A stretch of DNA of 64,000 bases from Lobosporangium transversale (Eukaryota > Mortierellomycota > Mortierellomycetes > Mortierellales > Mortierellaceae), in contig NW_019029049.1 in NCBI RefSeq assembly GCF_002105155.1, positions 1 to 64,000 of the forward strand, in the 5' to 3' direction. A program made the position numbers and the translations under genes. How positions within the stretch are numbered: the first letter of the stretch is position 1; each line of letters starts with the position of its first letter. Shown here in pieces: positions 19,266 to 29,590 of this stretch. The notes beneath the pieces are model-generated. The model had not been told where the DNA came from. It searched no databases and saw only the letters and a list, made by a program, of their open reading frames with translations.

Positions 19266-20585
19266 CCGCTAGTCTCATTAGTTCCGGAGACCTCGTCCCT
19301 CCGAACCTGTTGATGTGTGCAATCGTTGTCGTGTTGTCGCATATGATGTTGATCATTTTGCCCTGTGTTATTGGTAGTTGAACAGCTCGAAGAACTGTCT
19401 GTAGTTCCTTCCAGTTGATGTGGTGGTCTTTCTCTTGTGGAGTCCATTTGCCACTCCATGTTTGATTGTTGATCACGATCCCCCATCCGGTGTCCGATGC
19501 ATCCGTGTATATGTCCATTTGTGTCTGTTGTTGAATCCATGACAGACCATTCCATGACGTCAATTGCTCCTTCCACCATTGAAGGTTCTCCTTGGCTGGT
19601 TCCGTGAGGGTGACCGTGTCCGACCAAGAAGCTCCCTTGGCTTTTAGTGCTGTGTTCTTGAGGTGAAGCAGATTCCGTGTCATGAATCGCGCTGGGAACA
19701 CTGCCATAGATGTTGCCATTGCTTTCCCGACGAACGAAGAAAGTTCCCTTAAAGAAGTGGCGCCTTTTCGTAGTAGCTTTCCTGCCTCGCGCCGTATGTC
19801 CCTGACTTTGGATTTCGGAACTGTGACAGTCATATCCCGGGAGTTGATGGTGAAGCCTAAATGGTCTATTTTCTGTGACGGGATCAACGTAGACTTGGCT
19901 TCCTTGATGAGGAATCCTAGCGCTGCCAACTTGTCTTGCACTAGTTGAGTGAACTGGATTGATTGTTCTTTGTTCTTGGCTAGGATTATCAAATCGTCTA
20001 GGTACGCTGATATGCGAATTCCTCGTCGTCGTGCCCATTTGAGGAAAGGCTTGAGAACTTTGGTGAACACTAGCGGAGAGAGTGAGAGCCCGAAGGGAAG
20101 TGTACGGAATTGAAATTTCCGGTTCTTCCATTGGAACTGTAGATAATGACGATAATCTGGATGGATTAGTACGTGAAGAAATGCGTCTGATAGGTCGATG
20201 CTTGTCATAAAGTCGTTCTTCTGTAACATTGCGCATACTGTCGTCATCGTCTCCATTTTGAAGTGCCGCTCTGAGACGTAGGCATTCAACGGTCTTAGAT
20301 TTAAGACTGGACGAATGTCCCCGGTTTTCTTGGGGATAGTGAATATTCGGCTCTTGAAACCAGGGCCCGAAGCGACCTCTATTGCTCTTTTGGCTAAGAG
20401 TGCGATTACCTCTTGATCGATCGCCTTCTCTTCCTCCGCTGCTACTCGAGCTTGGTACGCTGTTGAACTGGATATCGGTGGCCGTTTGTGGAAAGGGATT
20501 TTGAATCCCTCGGAGACGACCGACTTGACCCATTCGTTGTCGGTTATGAGAGCCCATGCTTCTCTGTAAATCTGTAAACGGCCAC
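19266..20585 (-). CDS. DIRS-B reverse transcriptase/RNase H, N-terminal piece
   Basis: The frame is open from the gag stop region (about 20585) to the gypsy junction. It carries GFKSRIFTIPKKTGDIRPVL, SIDLSDAFLHV, LPFGLSLSP, the catalytic YLDDLIILA, and RNase H YTDASDTGWG, NWKELQTV, CDNTTT and NRFGGTRSPEL. No ATG is needed near the start, since the frame overlaps the end of gag in the -1 frame, as in family A. The protein is cut by the gypsy insertion and resumes at 9693. All RT motifs I can place are intact. Confidence 0.82.
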
Positions 20586-21509
20586 CTACTGCTGGCCTGC
20601 AGTCTGTGCCTGACTTGTCTGGTTGGATTGAGGGGTTTGGTAGCCTCGGCCTCGGCCTCGTCCCCCTCTCCTTGGATTTTGGCCTCGCCCAAAAAAAGAA
20701 CCATTGTCATTTTGATAGTGGGCGGTCTGAGTTTGACCCGATGGATGAGATTGGCTAGAATTAGAAGTGGGTCTGTAAGTATTTGCGCTAAAGAAACTCC
20801 GGTTTTGAGTCCTCCTGTTGTATGCCCGTTGTCTTGTCGGGTTAGTAGCCTGACGAACACTCTTTGCCAATTTGCTGGCTTCAATGAAGTCTGAAGTAGA
20901 GACAATTGGTGGATCAACTGTGTCCTTGGTGACTGAAATTTTGTGCGCTTGGTAAACAAGGTCCTCTCTGTCGCTTGACATTTGCTGTGCCAGGTGTGCA
21001 ATATGTTCACGCATTGTCTGTGCGAGCTGTAAACACGCTTGTGCGACCGCAGGGTCAACTTCGTAGGAAAACATTTCCGTGGCAAATTGATCAAGTGGTC
21101 TTGTAAGGTTTGCCAATCGTGATTGATAGCGTGAGATTGTTTTGTCCATGGAACTGTGGTGAGAGGAAGAGTCGGGCCAGTCAATGAGTGCCGATTTGGG
21201 TGCAGAATAGGTTTGGGTTGTGTTTTTGGCAAAAGACTGCATCTCTTTAGCCATTTCTGTTGCATATGCAAGATCGTCTGCACGGTTTCCAGATTTATGT
21301 TTGAAAAAATCTTTCCCGTCCATTGCTGGGTAGTGGACGAGAATGGAGTCGTCAGGTGTAATTTCGTAAGCTGGTTCTTTTGGAACCAAGTAGGGGTTCG
21401 ATCGACTGGATTCAGAGCTAGTCGAGAGAGCCTCAAGCCGGCTGGTGAGTGTAGCCAGCTGGCTCTGGAGAGAGTGTATAATTGGATCAGAAGTGTCATA
21501 CTCGCTCAT
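20586..21509 (-). CDS. DIRS-B Gag-like ORF1
   Basis: 308 codons from ATG 21509 (MSEYDTSDPIIHSLQSQLAT). It has an N-terminal coiled-coil-like heptad stretch (LQSQLATLTSRLEAL), a helical middle (LDQFATEMFSYEVDPAVAQA) and a C-terminal Gly/Arg-rich tract (RRGGRGRGRGYQ) followed by a Gln/Thr tail ending AGQQ-stop. The RG-rich end suggests RNA binding. It is homologous in layout to the family-A ORF1 but unbroken, so it shows what the A copy should look like. The RT frame overlaps its stop. Confidence 0.75.
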   Translation of the reverse strand: MSEYDTSDPIIHSLQSQLATLTSRLEALSTSSESSRSNPYLVPKEPAYEITPDDSILVHYPAMDGKDFFKHKSGNRADDLAYATEMAKEMQSFAKNTTQTYSAPKSALIDWPDSSSHHSSMDKTISRYQSRLANLTRPLDQFATEMFSYEVDPAVAQACLQLAQTMREHIAHLAQQMSSDREDLVYQAHKISVTKDTVDPPIVSTSDFIEASKLAKSVRQATNPTRQRAYNRRTQNRSFFSANTYRPTSNSSQSHPSGQTQTAHYQNDNGSFFGRGQNPRRGGRGRGRGYQTPQSNQTSQAQTAGQQ

Positions 21510-21754
21510 TTGGAACTTCAATACGCTGGATGTGTTCCTGAGCGAGAAAAAAGAAGATAGAGAGTAGATCAGAGCGAACGCTAGATTTTATTTATTTTAT
21601 TTTTAGTTTTTTCTCGGTCAGAAGGAATAAAAAGAGGTCACACATATGGACCATGGCTACGAGGATAATAGAAAGCACAGAGGATGGATTTGATCTGCGC
21701 ATGGGTAAATTTGTCTGGTTTATAGTCCGAGAGATAAACTAAATACATAATTAG

Positions 21755-21932
21755 GATTTTTCCAAGGCTTCTGAATGCGAGACAGTATAGAGTCAGCATC
21801 AAGGCATAACTCCGTCACTAGGGTGCTATCGTCGTCTATGGTGCGAGAGCTCTGCATGTACAAGTCAAAGAGTCTCAGAGCCTGTGCAGGCGAGAGTGCA
21901 CTGGGTGATGGAGAATTGGTGTTGCCAAACAT
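21755..21932 (-). pseudogene. 5' fragment of an NLR-like gene (copy 2)
   Basis: MFGNTNSPSPSALSPAQALR then LFDLYMQSSRTIDDD and LSRIQKPWK closely match the start of the gene at 53826. Similarity ends at about 21755, after RIQKPWK, and the rest of the gene is absent; the DIRS-B 5' end lies only about 85 bp further on. The ATG at 21932 and about 2 kb of upstream DNA are also shared with the other copy, in inverted orientation. It cannot encode a receptor. Confidence 0.85.
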
Positions 21933-23284
21933 GGTTTATGGCTTTTTACATGCATGTATGCTCTAAAGATTCGAGATTCGAACTAACAAAAAAGAAATGC
22001 AATTGGAATTGTCTGATGTGCTGAAGGATGAAGGTTGAAGGATAAAAAGATGAAAGATGGAAGGCAAATGGCTAAGGATGAAAGATAACGATAGATTAGA
22101 CGCATGCATCTCCCCTGCCTTTGTGGACCTCTCGTTTTGGTAATCAATTCATTCAACTAAAATTCAATTGCTACATTTAATATTTGTTACTTTTTCTTTT
22201 TTACAATGCACGCACCAACTAATTGCCTTTTGTCATTTCTGCTCGGTTCGTTTTTTTTTTTTTTTTTTTTTCCTGTTTTTGATTGAGATGGTTAAAGATG
22301 AATGTACTCGTTTGGCATAGGAATGATGGATGATTCGTGAGTTCATGCTTGTATGTCCGGGCTGTGCAGGAATGTTTACATGCATGAGAAAGAGATTTAA
22401 TAGTGACAAATGAGGTAGAACACATCTTTGACTTACACAAAGTGATATCTCCACTCGATCATACCACTTTACTGGTGAAGCTCGACCTCCAGCTACTTAT
22501 TGATGTCACCCTTGAAGACTGAATGATTATTCTCATCCATCAACACCCAGCATTTGGAGATAATATATTTAGGTGATATTGCTGTCAGTATTTGCATGGA
22601 CATTTCTTTTATATGACGCACCTAGAGGAAATGGCTTTTTTTATTATATTTTTTTTGTTGCCATACCAATAGCCGTATAACGACGTATGGATGTGCAGAA
22701 GCAAAATATTTGATACATGCGATACACCCTCACACCTCAATCTTAGCAAAGCGCTTGAAAATGTCAGCACCACGGACTCTTCGTCGCAAAAAAAAAAAAA
22801 AAATTAGAAAGGTCAACAGTATGCTATGCTATTCGCTAGATCACCAGGGTATCAAATAGGCCAGTATTTATCATTACCGCTTGCCCTCAATGAAGCATTG
22901 CAGCAGCAGCTCCGGAACAAAGGGATGGTTCGTGGTACAGTCTCTTCGCAATACAGAGACATTTTATTTGCTCTTCTCCTCCATAGGGCCATTCAAAAGC
23001 AACGAGGCTCAATAAATAATCAACAACTACAAGATTATGTACTTGTTTTGATAAGCGCGCCTTATTGAATAAAGATTTAGCAAACAGATGTCTTGGCCAT
23101 CATTTCAAGGCATCTTCCCTGACTGGAGACAGCCAGGTATGCAATGGTTGACACGGTGTATACTCCATTGGAAACAAGAAAAGAGAGTTCAGTTTGCAAA
23201 GAGGCAGAGAAGTTTATAAATAAATAAACAGGCAACTTTATTTAAGCACGAGCCACACTTGGCTGTGCTAACCAAACGCACTCT

Positions 23285-23505
23285 GGTCTACGAAGGATGA
23301 CCTATTCACATTGTCATAGGTACCATGGACATCTGTCCCATCCACACCACTCTTTTGGCTCGAGAAGTAGATGTAGATTAGGTTTGCAGGATAGAGAGAT
23401 CTTTTTATACTTTATTTCTCAATGAAGAAAGGTAATACATACGGACATGGCACCTATAACAATGTTAATAGGTCGTCCTTCACCGTAGATCATTCAGTAG
23501 ACCAT
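23285..23505. repeat. Solo DIRS-A-type terminal foldback (copy 1)
   Basis: About 220 bp able to fold on itself, closely related to the family-A 3' module at 2159-2417, with no element coding sequence on either side. A matching copy at 51759-51980 sits at the same place in the duplicated segment, so the insertion came before the duplication. Confidence 0.75.
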
Positions 23506-24487
23506 TACTCTCTCTATCGTTAACTTCTCGCAAACGTATTGATGTTGCATAAATACATCGGTGCAGCTTCCATGGCGCTGCCAAGTAGTATAAATAGCCA
23601 ACACCATCATAGCAACTTCGAGCAGACGTTAGAGAATAAATGATTGCAGGACCCAAGACTGACCTTCATTTGTTATTACAGTACCTACACTTCTATTCTT
23701 AGGATCCAAACTGCATGGGGTGAGTGCTGGCATTCTGATTTTCATTCTCTTTGAAAATAAGGAAATATAATAATGAGAGTAAGCTGAACAAAGGACATTA
23801 AAAGGTAAAAAAATGCAAAGTTAATGGATCCCCGTTTCTATTGTGTTCAGACGGAGGTTGCAGCTTAAAAAGAAAGTAAACATTGTTTAATCCTGCCATG
23901 GAAGATTCTGAATCCTGCATGGGGGGCAAAAGTTCAAGCCACTAATTATTTTTGACTTATCACTCCACCATCAGCTACTATTTTATGTATATTACGATCC
24001 TTGTATACGCGCTTCCCTTCCTCTTTCTCCATCACAAAAGCGCCTTCTCTGAATTGATTGCGTTTTGACTGAAGGTAATTGTGGTCATTTTAATAATTGA
24101 TTGATTAATTAGAGCATGCTGACTTGTTTTAAGCGTAATGCATCAATCATTTTTTTTTAATAATGTCTTGCATTTTCACACCTGTTACACTGCGCAGCTT
24201 TTTCACTTTTTATGCAGCCATTTTCTCTGTACAACTTTTTTCTCTGCCCTATTACGTCTTCTCTTTCTCTTGTTTTACTTCTTTCTTTTGTCCCTATGTA
24301 GCACCTTACTTTTCTCACTCTCCCTTAATTTCGTCCATCTATCTCTTGCGCCTTCTTTATCTCGCTCTCCCACGCTCCATCTTTCTTTCTCTCTCTACCT
24401 CTCTCATTCTCTCTCTTCGTACACTGTCGTTCAACTTATAAAGAAGAAAGGTAATGTTTAAGAACTTTTTTTTCTTCATGTAGTAAC

Positions 24488-24836
24488 ATCTAGTCAATAG
24501 CAGCCTTGCCCCTTTAGCTCTCAGCGGGGCACAGAGTAATTTCTTCCTTGCCGGGCGGGGGGACGTTGTGACGAAGGTGGTCTTCAGAATGGCTTTCCAT
24601 GACATGTGCTGATTGTGGCGTCATGTACCCTTTCTGTCGATACTATATGAAAAGTGCGCTGAAACATCTAGTCAATAGCAGCCTTGCCTCTTTAGCTCTC
24701 AGCGGGGCACAGAGTAATTTCTTCCTTGCCGGGCGGGGGGACGCTGTGACGAAGATGGTCTTCAGAATGGCTTTCCATGACATGTGCTGATTGTGGCGTC
24801 ATGTACCCTTTCTGTTGATATTGCGATTGTAGAGTT
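24488..24836 (+). repeat. Direct tandem duplication, about 175 bp
   Basis: The segment beginning ACATCTAGTCAATAGCAGCC and ending near ATGTACCCTTTCTGT occurs twice in a row with few differences. Both correspond to the 5' flank of the nuclease-like gene at about 28110-28265 on the other strand, where it is single. Confidence 0.8.
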
Positions 24837-24894
24837 CCAAAGCTGTAACGCTGATATTAGAGTGCTTGCTAATTTCACTTCTTTACTCCGTCCG

Positions 24895-24934
24895 TGCTGT
24901 TCGCTCTTTTGGTTAACCAAAAGAGCGAACAGCA
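24895..24934. repeat. Perfect 40-bp palindrome
   Basis: TGCTGTTCGCTCTTTTGGTT is directly followed by its exact reverse complement with no spacer. It lies in the left arm exactly where similarity to exon 1 is interrupted by about 120 bp of unrelated sequence. Confidence 0.9.
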
Positions 24935-25002
24935 TCTCTGGCGCTAGGAAATCGAACAATATATTAGTTGGGCACGTGATAACAAGAGTAGACACTATAT
25001 CT

Positions 25003-25161
25003 TCAGAAGAGATGATTGATGAATCAGAGGACAGTGAATCTGAAGTATATACAGCAGTCGAAGCCACTATCCCAGGACCACCAGCAGTAACAGCAGACGT
25101 GGAAGACGGTAATAACTTGGATTTTATTATGTCCAGAATTATCTCTCCAAGCTTTACTTAA
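25003..25161 (+). pseudogene. Truncated duplicate of the nuclease-like gene exon 1
   Basis: Encodes ISSEEMIDESEDSESEVYTA and the following VEATIPGPPAVTADVED, matching the 3' half of exon 1 of the gene at 25855-28021 with two substitutions, then runs into the copied intron 1. The first half of the exon, with the start codon, is missing and no downstream exons are on this strand. Confidence 0.8.
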
Positions 25162-25322
25162 TGCTTTTTTTTCCTCACTAACTCTATTGCTCCATTTACC
25201 AATTACTCATAAATGATTCTAAACCTGCCTTTTAGCCTTGTTGCAATCTCCATTGAAGCGGAGTAAGACTAATATTTTAAAGACAGGGTAGTTTAATTTG
25301 ATTAAATGTTAGCAAGTTATGT

Positions 25323-25854
25323 ATAAATCCTATGCAAAAAAAAAAAAAAAAAAAAAATCTGTGGTGTGAATGACTTAGGAAAATAAAAAGAGAGTTGTCT
25401 GTTGCGCCTGGACGTAGAAAAAAAAATTATTTTTCAAGTTTGTTCCCAGCCTGAGAGAGAAGTGTCTACAAGAGCAAGCTACCTTTGGCTTTCAGCGCGT
25501 GCATGTGCACACGAACTTCGTTCTCAGACTGGTGACGATACCAAGGGAGTTCAATTTATGGCACTTTTCATTAGTGAAAAACATCTTCACCTTTAACATT
25601 CCGTCTCTTTGTATCAGCGTTGCTGATAGTGTTAAAATTCCATTAAGGTCCACGCTTTAGCCACACCACTTATAATTTCCAGATAGATAGTGGGTATCTT
25701 ACTGAACACTCAATTTAATATTCAGATAGAAATTGTGGAAAAAGTGGTTGCTACACTCACTAGTCAAGGATCATGGTATTAAATTTTGATGACAAACGAG
25801 CTTTAATTCATTACATTATGCCTTGATAGCCTATACAGAGTGGCTGTAATATGT
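25323..25854. other. Spacer between inverted arms, outside exons
   Basis: Contains a long poly-A run at about 25336-25357 and no recognisable coding frame. It is the 3' flank of the nuclease-like gene. Confidence 0.4.
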
Positions 25855-28021
25855 CTAAAACATATCACGCTTGGTTGGGCTGATCTTTGATGGCCTGCCT
25901 TTGTCATTCCGCTCCACCTGCTCATCATCAAGCTCAATTCTGGGAGGCGTGCGGGGAGTAGGGTCCGTATCAATTGCATCAAGGAATGTCTATGTAAATT
26001 TATAGCTACATGTTAATATAGGTAATAGAGATCTCATTGCTATTAAGGAGCAATATATACCTGTAATGTTTTAAGTAATCGTAGACAGGATATCACCCGA
26101 CTGGTATCCGATTGATCGCAAGGGAGGTGAGCACTACATGACTTAGCCCAGTGGTATATGCCATGATGATAGGACATAGTGTACAACGTCATTTGGTGAC
26201 CTATTTATAATCGCTGTTAGTATATACAAATAGGTTATTTTGTGAAAATTAATATTAAAGAAACTCACCAAATATCTGAATGCCTGCAGCTCTCCTGATC
26301 TCCTGGCCAGCTCTGAGGGAACTGTCGATCCCATCCTTGCAGAAATTCGCCAATTTCCACAAGTCTTGGAGGTATAGCCTCACGTTGTGCTCACCTCTTG
26401 GAGGCTTTACTTCCACAAATGCCAATTCGACTTCACGCTTGCGGACAATGGCATCAGGCTTGAGCCCATAACCTCGGCGTTCTTTCGACCCATCTGCCTC
26501 TTTGCCTGCCCAGTCTAATCTGTAGATTGATCTGGACTTTGATGGGAATTGATGAGTGAATATAGGGTCAACGACCCAGTGGCAGTATGTATCTTCAATA
26601 TCCTCATCAAAAGGCCGGTAGGTTACAGGAAGCTTTAAGGCTCTGCAATGAAATATAGAAAAGTATTAATATGCATTTTAATAGTGGACATTGCCTATCA
26701 TTGTCGCCAATACTAAAGATGTAACTTACAGTATCTCGAAAAGAAGCGTTATAGGCCGAAGTCCCTCCTCTAACACTTCAGTTCCTAGAAGCTGCATCCC
26801 TTGTGCTAACTTCTCAGATAAGGTAATGCAGTGGTCTACGGTACTATTGGGCAAAGTGGACTGCGGCCACGCATTGTCGCTCAATATTTGCGCAAAGGTC
26901 TCATCAGGCATATTCCTTAGCTGGACATCCAAGTCCCAGATGTAATTCATTGAACTAAATATAAACATTTGAACAAGGAATTAAACATATAAGGCCTTGA
27001 AACATAAAACAGCCATTTACCAACTGCATCTTTTAGACTTACAGGAACTTATACAATTTGCCATAGGTGGCTTTAGCCTCAAGATTGTTCACCACAGTCA
27101 ACGATTCAACCTGAAGTTCCATGAACATCTTCCCAATGTTCACTTCGCCCATGTGATACCGATAGTTGATGAAGGAGGTAGGATCAATTTTGAATGTTTG
27201 TATTTTCGTAGCTTCCTCCTCCAATGGCATGGTAGATTTTCGACCCCTATCAGTACGCTTGCTAATATTAGGATACTCAAGAAGTATTCTTGTTGAGCTC
27301 GCCTCTAAATGTAAAGCCCAGTGTAAGTAAGTTGCTAACATTTAATCAAATTAAACTACCCTGTCTTTAAAATATTAGTCTTACTCCGCTTCAATGGAGA
27401 TTGCAACAAGGCTAAAAGGCAGGTTTAGAATCATTTATGAGTAATTGGTAAATGGAGCAATAGAGTTAGTGAGGAAAAAAAAGCATTAAGTAAAGCTTGG
27501 AGAATAATTCTGGACATAATAAAATCCAAGTTATTACCGTCTTCCACGTCTGCTGTTACTGCTGGTGGTTCTGGGATAGTGGCTTCGACTGCTGTATATA
27601 CTTCAGATTCACTGTCCTCTGAATCATCAATCATCTCTTCTGAAGATATAATGTCTGGCTTCAACTCGGATGGGTACCTTGCATGTCCAAAGCTGACTTC
27701 CCGAAGGCCGGAATCCTGGATTATAGCCCCTGCCTTCTTAGCAGCTGTTGCACTCTTGACAATCAGCATACGGTCAGCAATTTTCATATCTCGGATCGCC
27801 CAAAACCTCTCCTCGCACCGTTCCTTAAAGGCCATATATGCACCATGAAGTCTCTTTCGTCGCATATGATGGATGTTTGTGGAGGTTATGAGTGACAAAT
27901 ATGCCTCGTTAGCGCTTTCCTTATTTGTGAAGTTGAATTTTTTTACAAAGCTCGGCAAAGAGACATGCTCTTTGTCGCTCCTGTTATCAAGTGCCCAACT
28001 AATATACTGTTCGGTCTCCAT
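25855..28021 (-). CDS. PD-(D/E)XK nuclease-like protein, six exons
   Basis: Exons on the minus strand: 28021-27538, 27304-27043, 26954-26730, 26642-26269, 26200-26061, 25989-25855. All introns are GT-AG and all phases agree, giving 1620 nt and 539 residues ending in TAG. The N-terminal 130 residues are Lys/Arg-rich and helical (MRRKRLHGAYMAFKERCEER), followed by an acidic linker (SSEEMIDDSEDSESE). Exon 4 holds GLKPDAIVRKREVELAFVEV then KPP, a PD...EXK arrangement typical of restriction-endonuclease-like folds, with the Asp, Glu and Lys all present. A basic tail (KGRPSKISPTKRDMF) ends the protein. It resembles in pattern the gene at 60949-63150 and the relic at 2690. DNA cleavage is inferred from the motif only; a role linked to mobile DNA is possible. 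Confidence 0.75.
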
Positions 28022-28620
28022 GAGGAAAAGAAACTAGCAAAAAACAGGGTAGGGAAATGGAATTAGCGAGTACTATGGTATCAACGCTGCGACTTTAGGA
28101 CTCTAGAAACGCAATATCAGCAGATATTTGCATGGAGCCATATCTAGCACATGTCATGAGAAGCCATCTGCAGACCATCTTTATCGCAACCGCCTGCCTG
28201 GTGGGGAATAAATCACTCTGTGCCTCCATTGAGAGCTAAATGGGCCAGGCTGCTATTGACTAGATGTTACTACATGAAGAAAAAAAGTTCTTAAACATTA
28301 CCTTTCTTCGTTATAAGTTGAAGGAGGGTGTACGAAGAGAGAGAATACGGGAGGTAGATAAAGAAAGGAAGATGGAGCGTGAGAGTGCGAGATAAGGAAG
28401 GCGCAAGAGATAGAGGGATGAAATTAAGGAAGAGTGAGAAAAGTAAGGTGTATGTAGGGAGAACGCGAAAGGCATAGAGTGAAAGAAAGAGATAGTAAGA
28501 GAAATAGGAGGATGGAGAGAGAGATAGAATAAGCTGGAAGAAAAAATGTAGTCAGCGAGAGAAGTTAGAAGAGCAGGATAAAAGGAGGCAGAATGAAAAG
28601 TTGGCACAGCAAAATGGCTA
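27320..28620 (-). repeat. Inverted repeat, right arm (partner 24140-25322)
   Basis: Covers the 5' flank, exon 1 and intron 1 of the nuclease-like gene. The 5' flank at 28315-28620 is a CT-rich tract on the minus strand, matched by 24200-24440 on the plus strand. Confidence 0.85.
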
Positions 28621-28982
28621 AAATATGAAGAGATATCTCTTATATTATATTAAAATGTTACAAAAAGTTATGTAATAGCCAAAAGGGGACTTCAGGGACA
28701 TGATGAGGCGCAAATAAATGAAATGAACATGTATCGTGAAGCTCCTTTGATTGTTCCTCCAAAAAAGTGATAGGATATATACCCGTTGTAAAGTTTATCT
28801 CTATTGGCTCTTTCAGTTTACCTATCTTTGACCTGAGCTTAAGTGAATATAATCTGGTAAATCACCATTGCCTGCAACCAGCCTTAGTCGCAACTAAGTG
28901 TTGATTTTTCTGTTGGAGACAGGTCTCAAGGGCGACACCTCCTTTCTAACACTTTCTGGAAAGTGCCTTCATAGAACTTTAT
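28621..28982. other. No gene recognised
   Basis: AT-rich DNA between the inverted-repeat arm and the Tc1 relic; nothing identifiable. Confidence 0.4.
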
Positions 28983-29590
28983 TCATTTTTTATTTCCTCC
29001 ACAATGGCCTATATAATCCCCATTTTTGCCGTAGAGCTGCCTCGTTCCCTTAGGCGTGTTTTTATACAGCGCTTGAACTTCTTCTTCAACCCTGGGCCGT
29101 ATGTCTAGGAAGCGGTTCCATAGCTCTTCGAGTGATTTCGGCATTTTGGCTAGCCTTCTAATTCCCTCTTGACATGCGCCCATATGTTTTCTATTACTTT
29201 GAGGTCAGGAGGGTTTGCAGGTCATTCAATGCCCTTATATTGGACCTCTTCATATATCTCACGGCGGTGTGAGCTGTATGAATTCTGGCGTTGTCTTGTT
29301 GAAAAATGAGCTTATCTGGATTTATGCGATACCAATCCCGCCTTTGGAATACATAGCCTTTTAGAAAACCGACATACGCTACTGATCCTAGTCCTACTTG
29401 AAACCAGTGTGCATTGCTTAGGCCATAAAAGGTCACACAACCCCAGATCATAATCTTGCCGCCGTCACTGTTCCTTCTTTGGGCCTAGCGTGCCAATATC
29501 CCCTTGCTTCTAGGCCCCTTGGAGTAGTATTGTCTTCAGAAGGGCTTTACCATGCTTATAATGACCTCATTAGGGAACATTATGTTCTTC
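28983..29590 (-). pseudogene. Tc1/mariner transposase C-terminal relic
   Basis: On the minus strand, MIWGCVTFYG then YVGFLKGYVF and the catalytic FQQDNARIHTA give the second Asp region of a Tc1-type DDE transposase. The sequence then breaks, and a last piece reads SLEELWNRFLDIRPRVEEEV, then LYKNTPKGTRQLY. The first Asp and the third acidic residue are not recognisable. Terminal repeats were not found. It is a different subfamily from the copy at 45860-47462. Confidence 0.75.

Larger units (their letters stand above)
7888..21670 (-). mobile_element. DIRS-like retrotransposon, family B, split by a nested gypsy element
   Basis: This second DIRS family reads on the minus strand. Its 5' end is near 21670 (GGATAATA on the plus strand) and its 3' foldback is at 7888-8134. 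Gag, RT/RNase H and recombinase frames are all recognisable. A gypsy element interrupts it inside RNase H at 9694-19265; removing that insert joins the two halves cleanly (FGGTRSPELMRLA to ADTLWRHCLATG) and leaves one copy of the 5-bp CCGCT. The intact element would be about 4.2 kb. It is clearly diverged from family A but has the same layout. Confidence 0.85.
21755..23890 (-). repeat. Inverted segmental duplication, left arm (partner 51405-54000)
   Basis: Contains the NLR-like 5' end, its upstream region, a DIRS-A-type foldback (23285-23505) and further unique DNA, in the same order as the right arm but on the opposite strand. Matching landmarks include the AGCACGAGCCACACTTGGCT segment at about 23247 (reverse complement near 52003) and the CAGCAGCAGCTCCGGAACAA segment at about 22900 (reverse complement near 52496). 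The arms are diverged and differ by indels, especially around 22450-22800. Confidence 0.85.
24140..25322 (+). repeat. Inverted repeat, left arm (partner 27320-28620)
   Basis: Reads, on the plus strand, like the upstream region and part of exon 1 and intron 1 of the gene on the minus strand at 25855-28021. The last 320 bp (25003-25322) are almost identical to the reverse complement of 27320-27653; the outer part is more diverged. The two arms enclose about 2 kb that hold exons 2-6 of the gene. Within the arm a segment of about 170 bp is doubled (24488-24660 and 24664-24836). Confidence 0.85.

Noticed and set aside
24163-24441. A Ser/Leu/Phe-rich small membrane protein
   Set aside because: It arises from a CT-rich low-complexity upstream tract that is matched, with shifted frames, in the other inverted arm.
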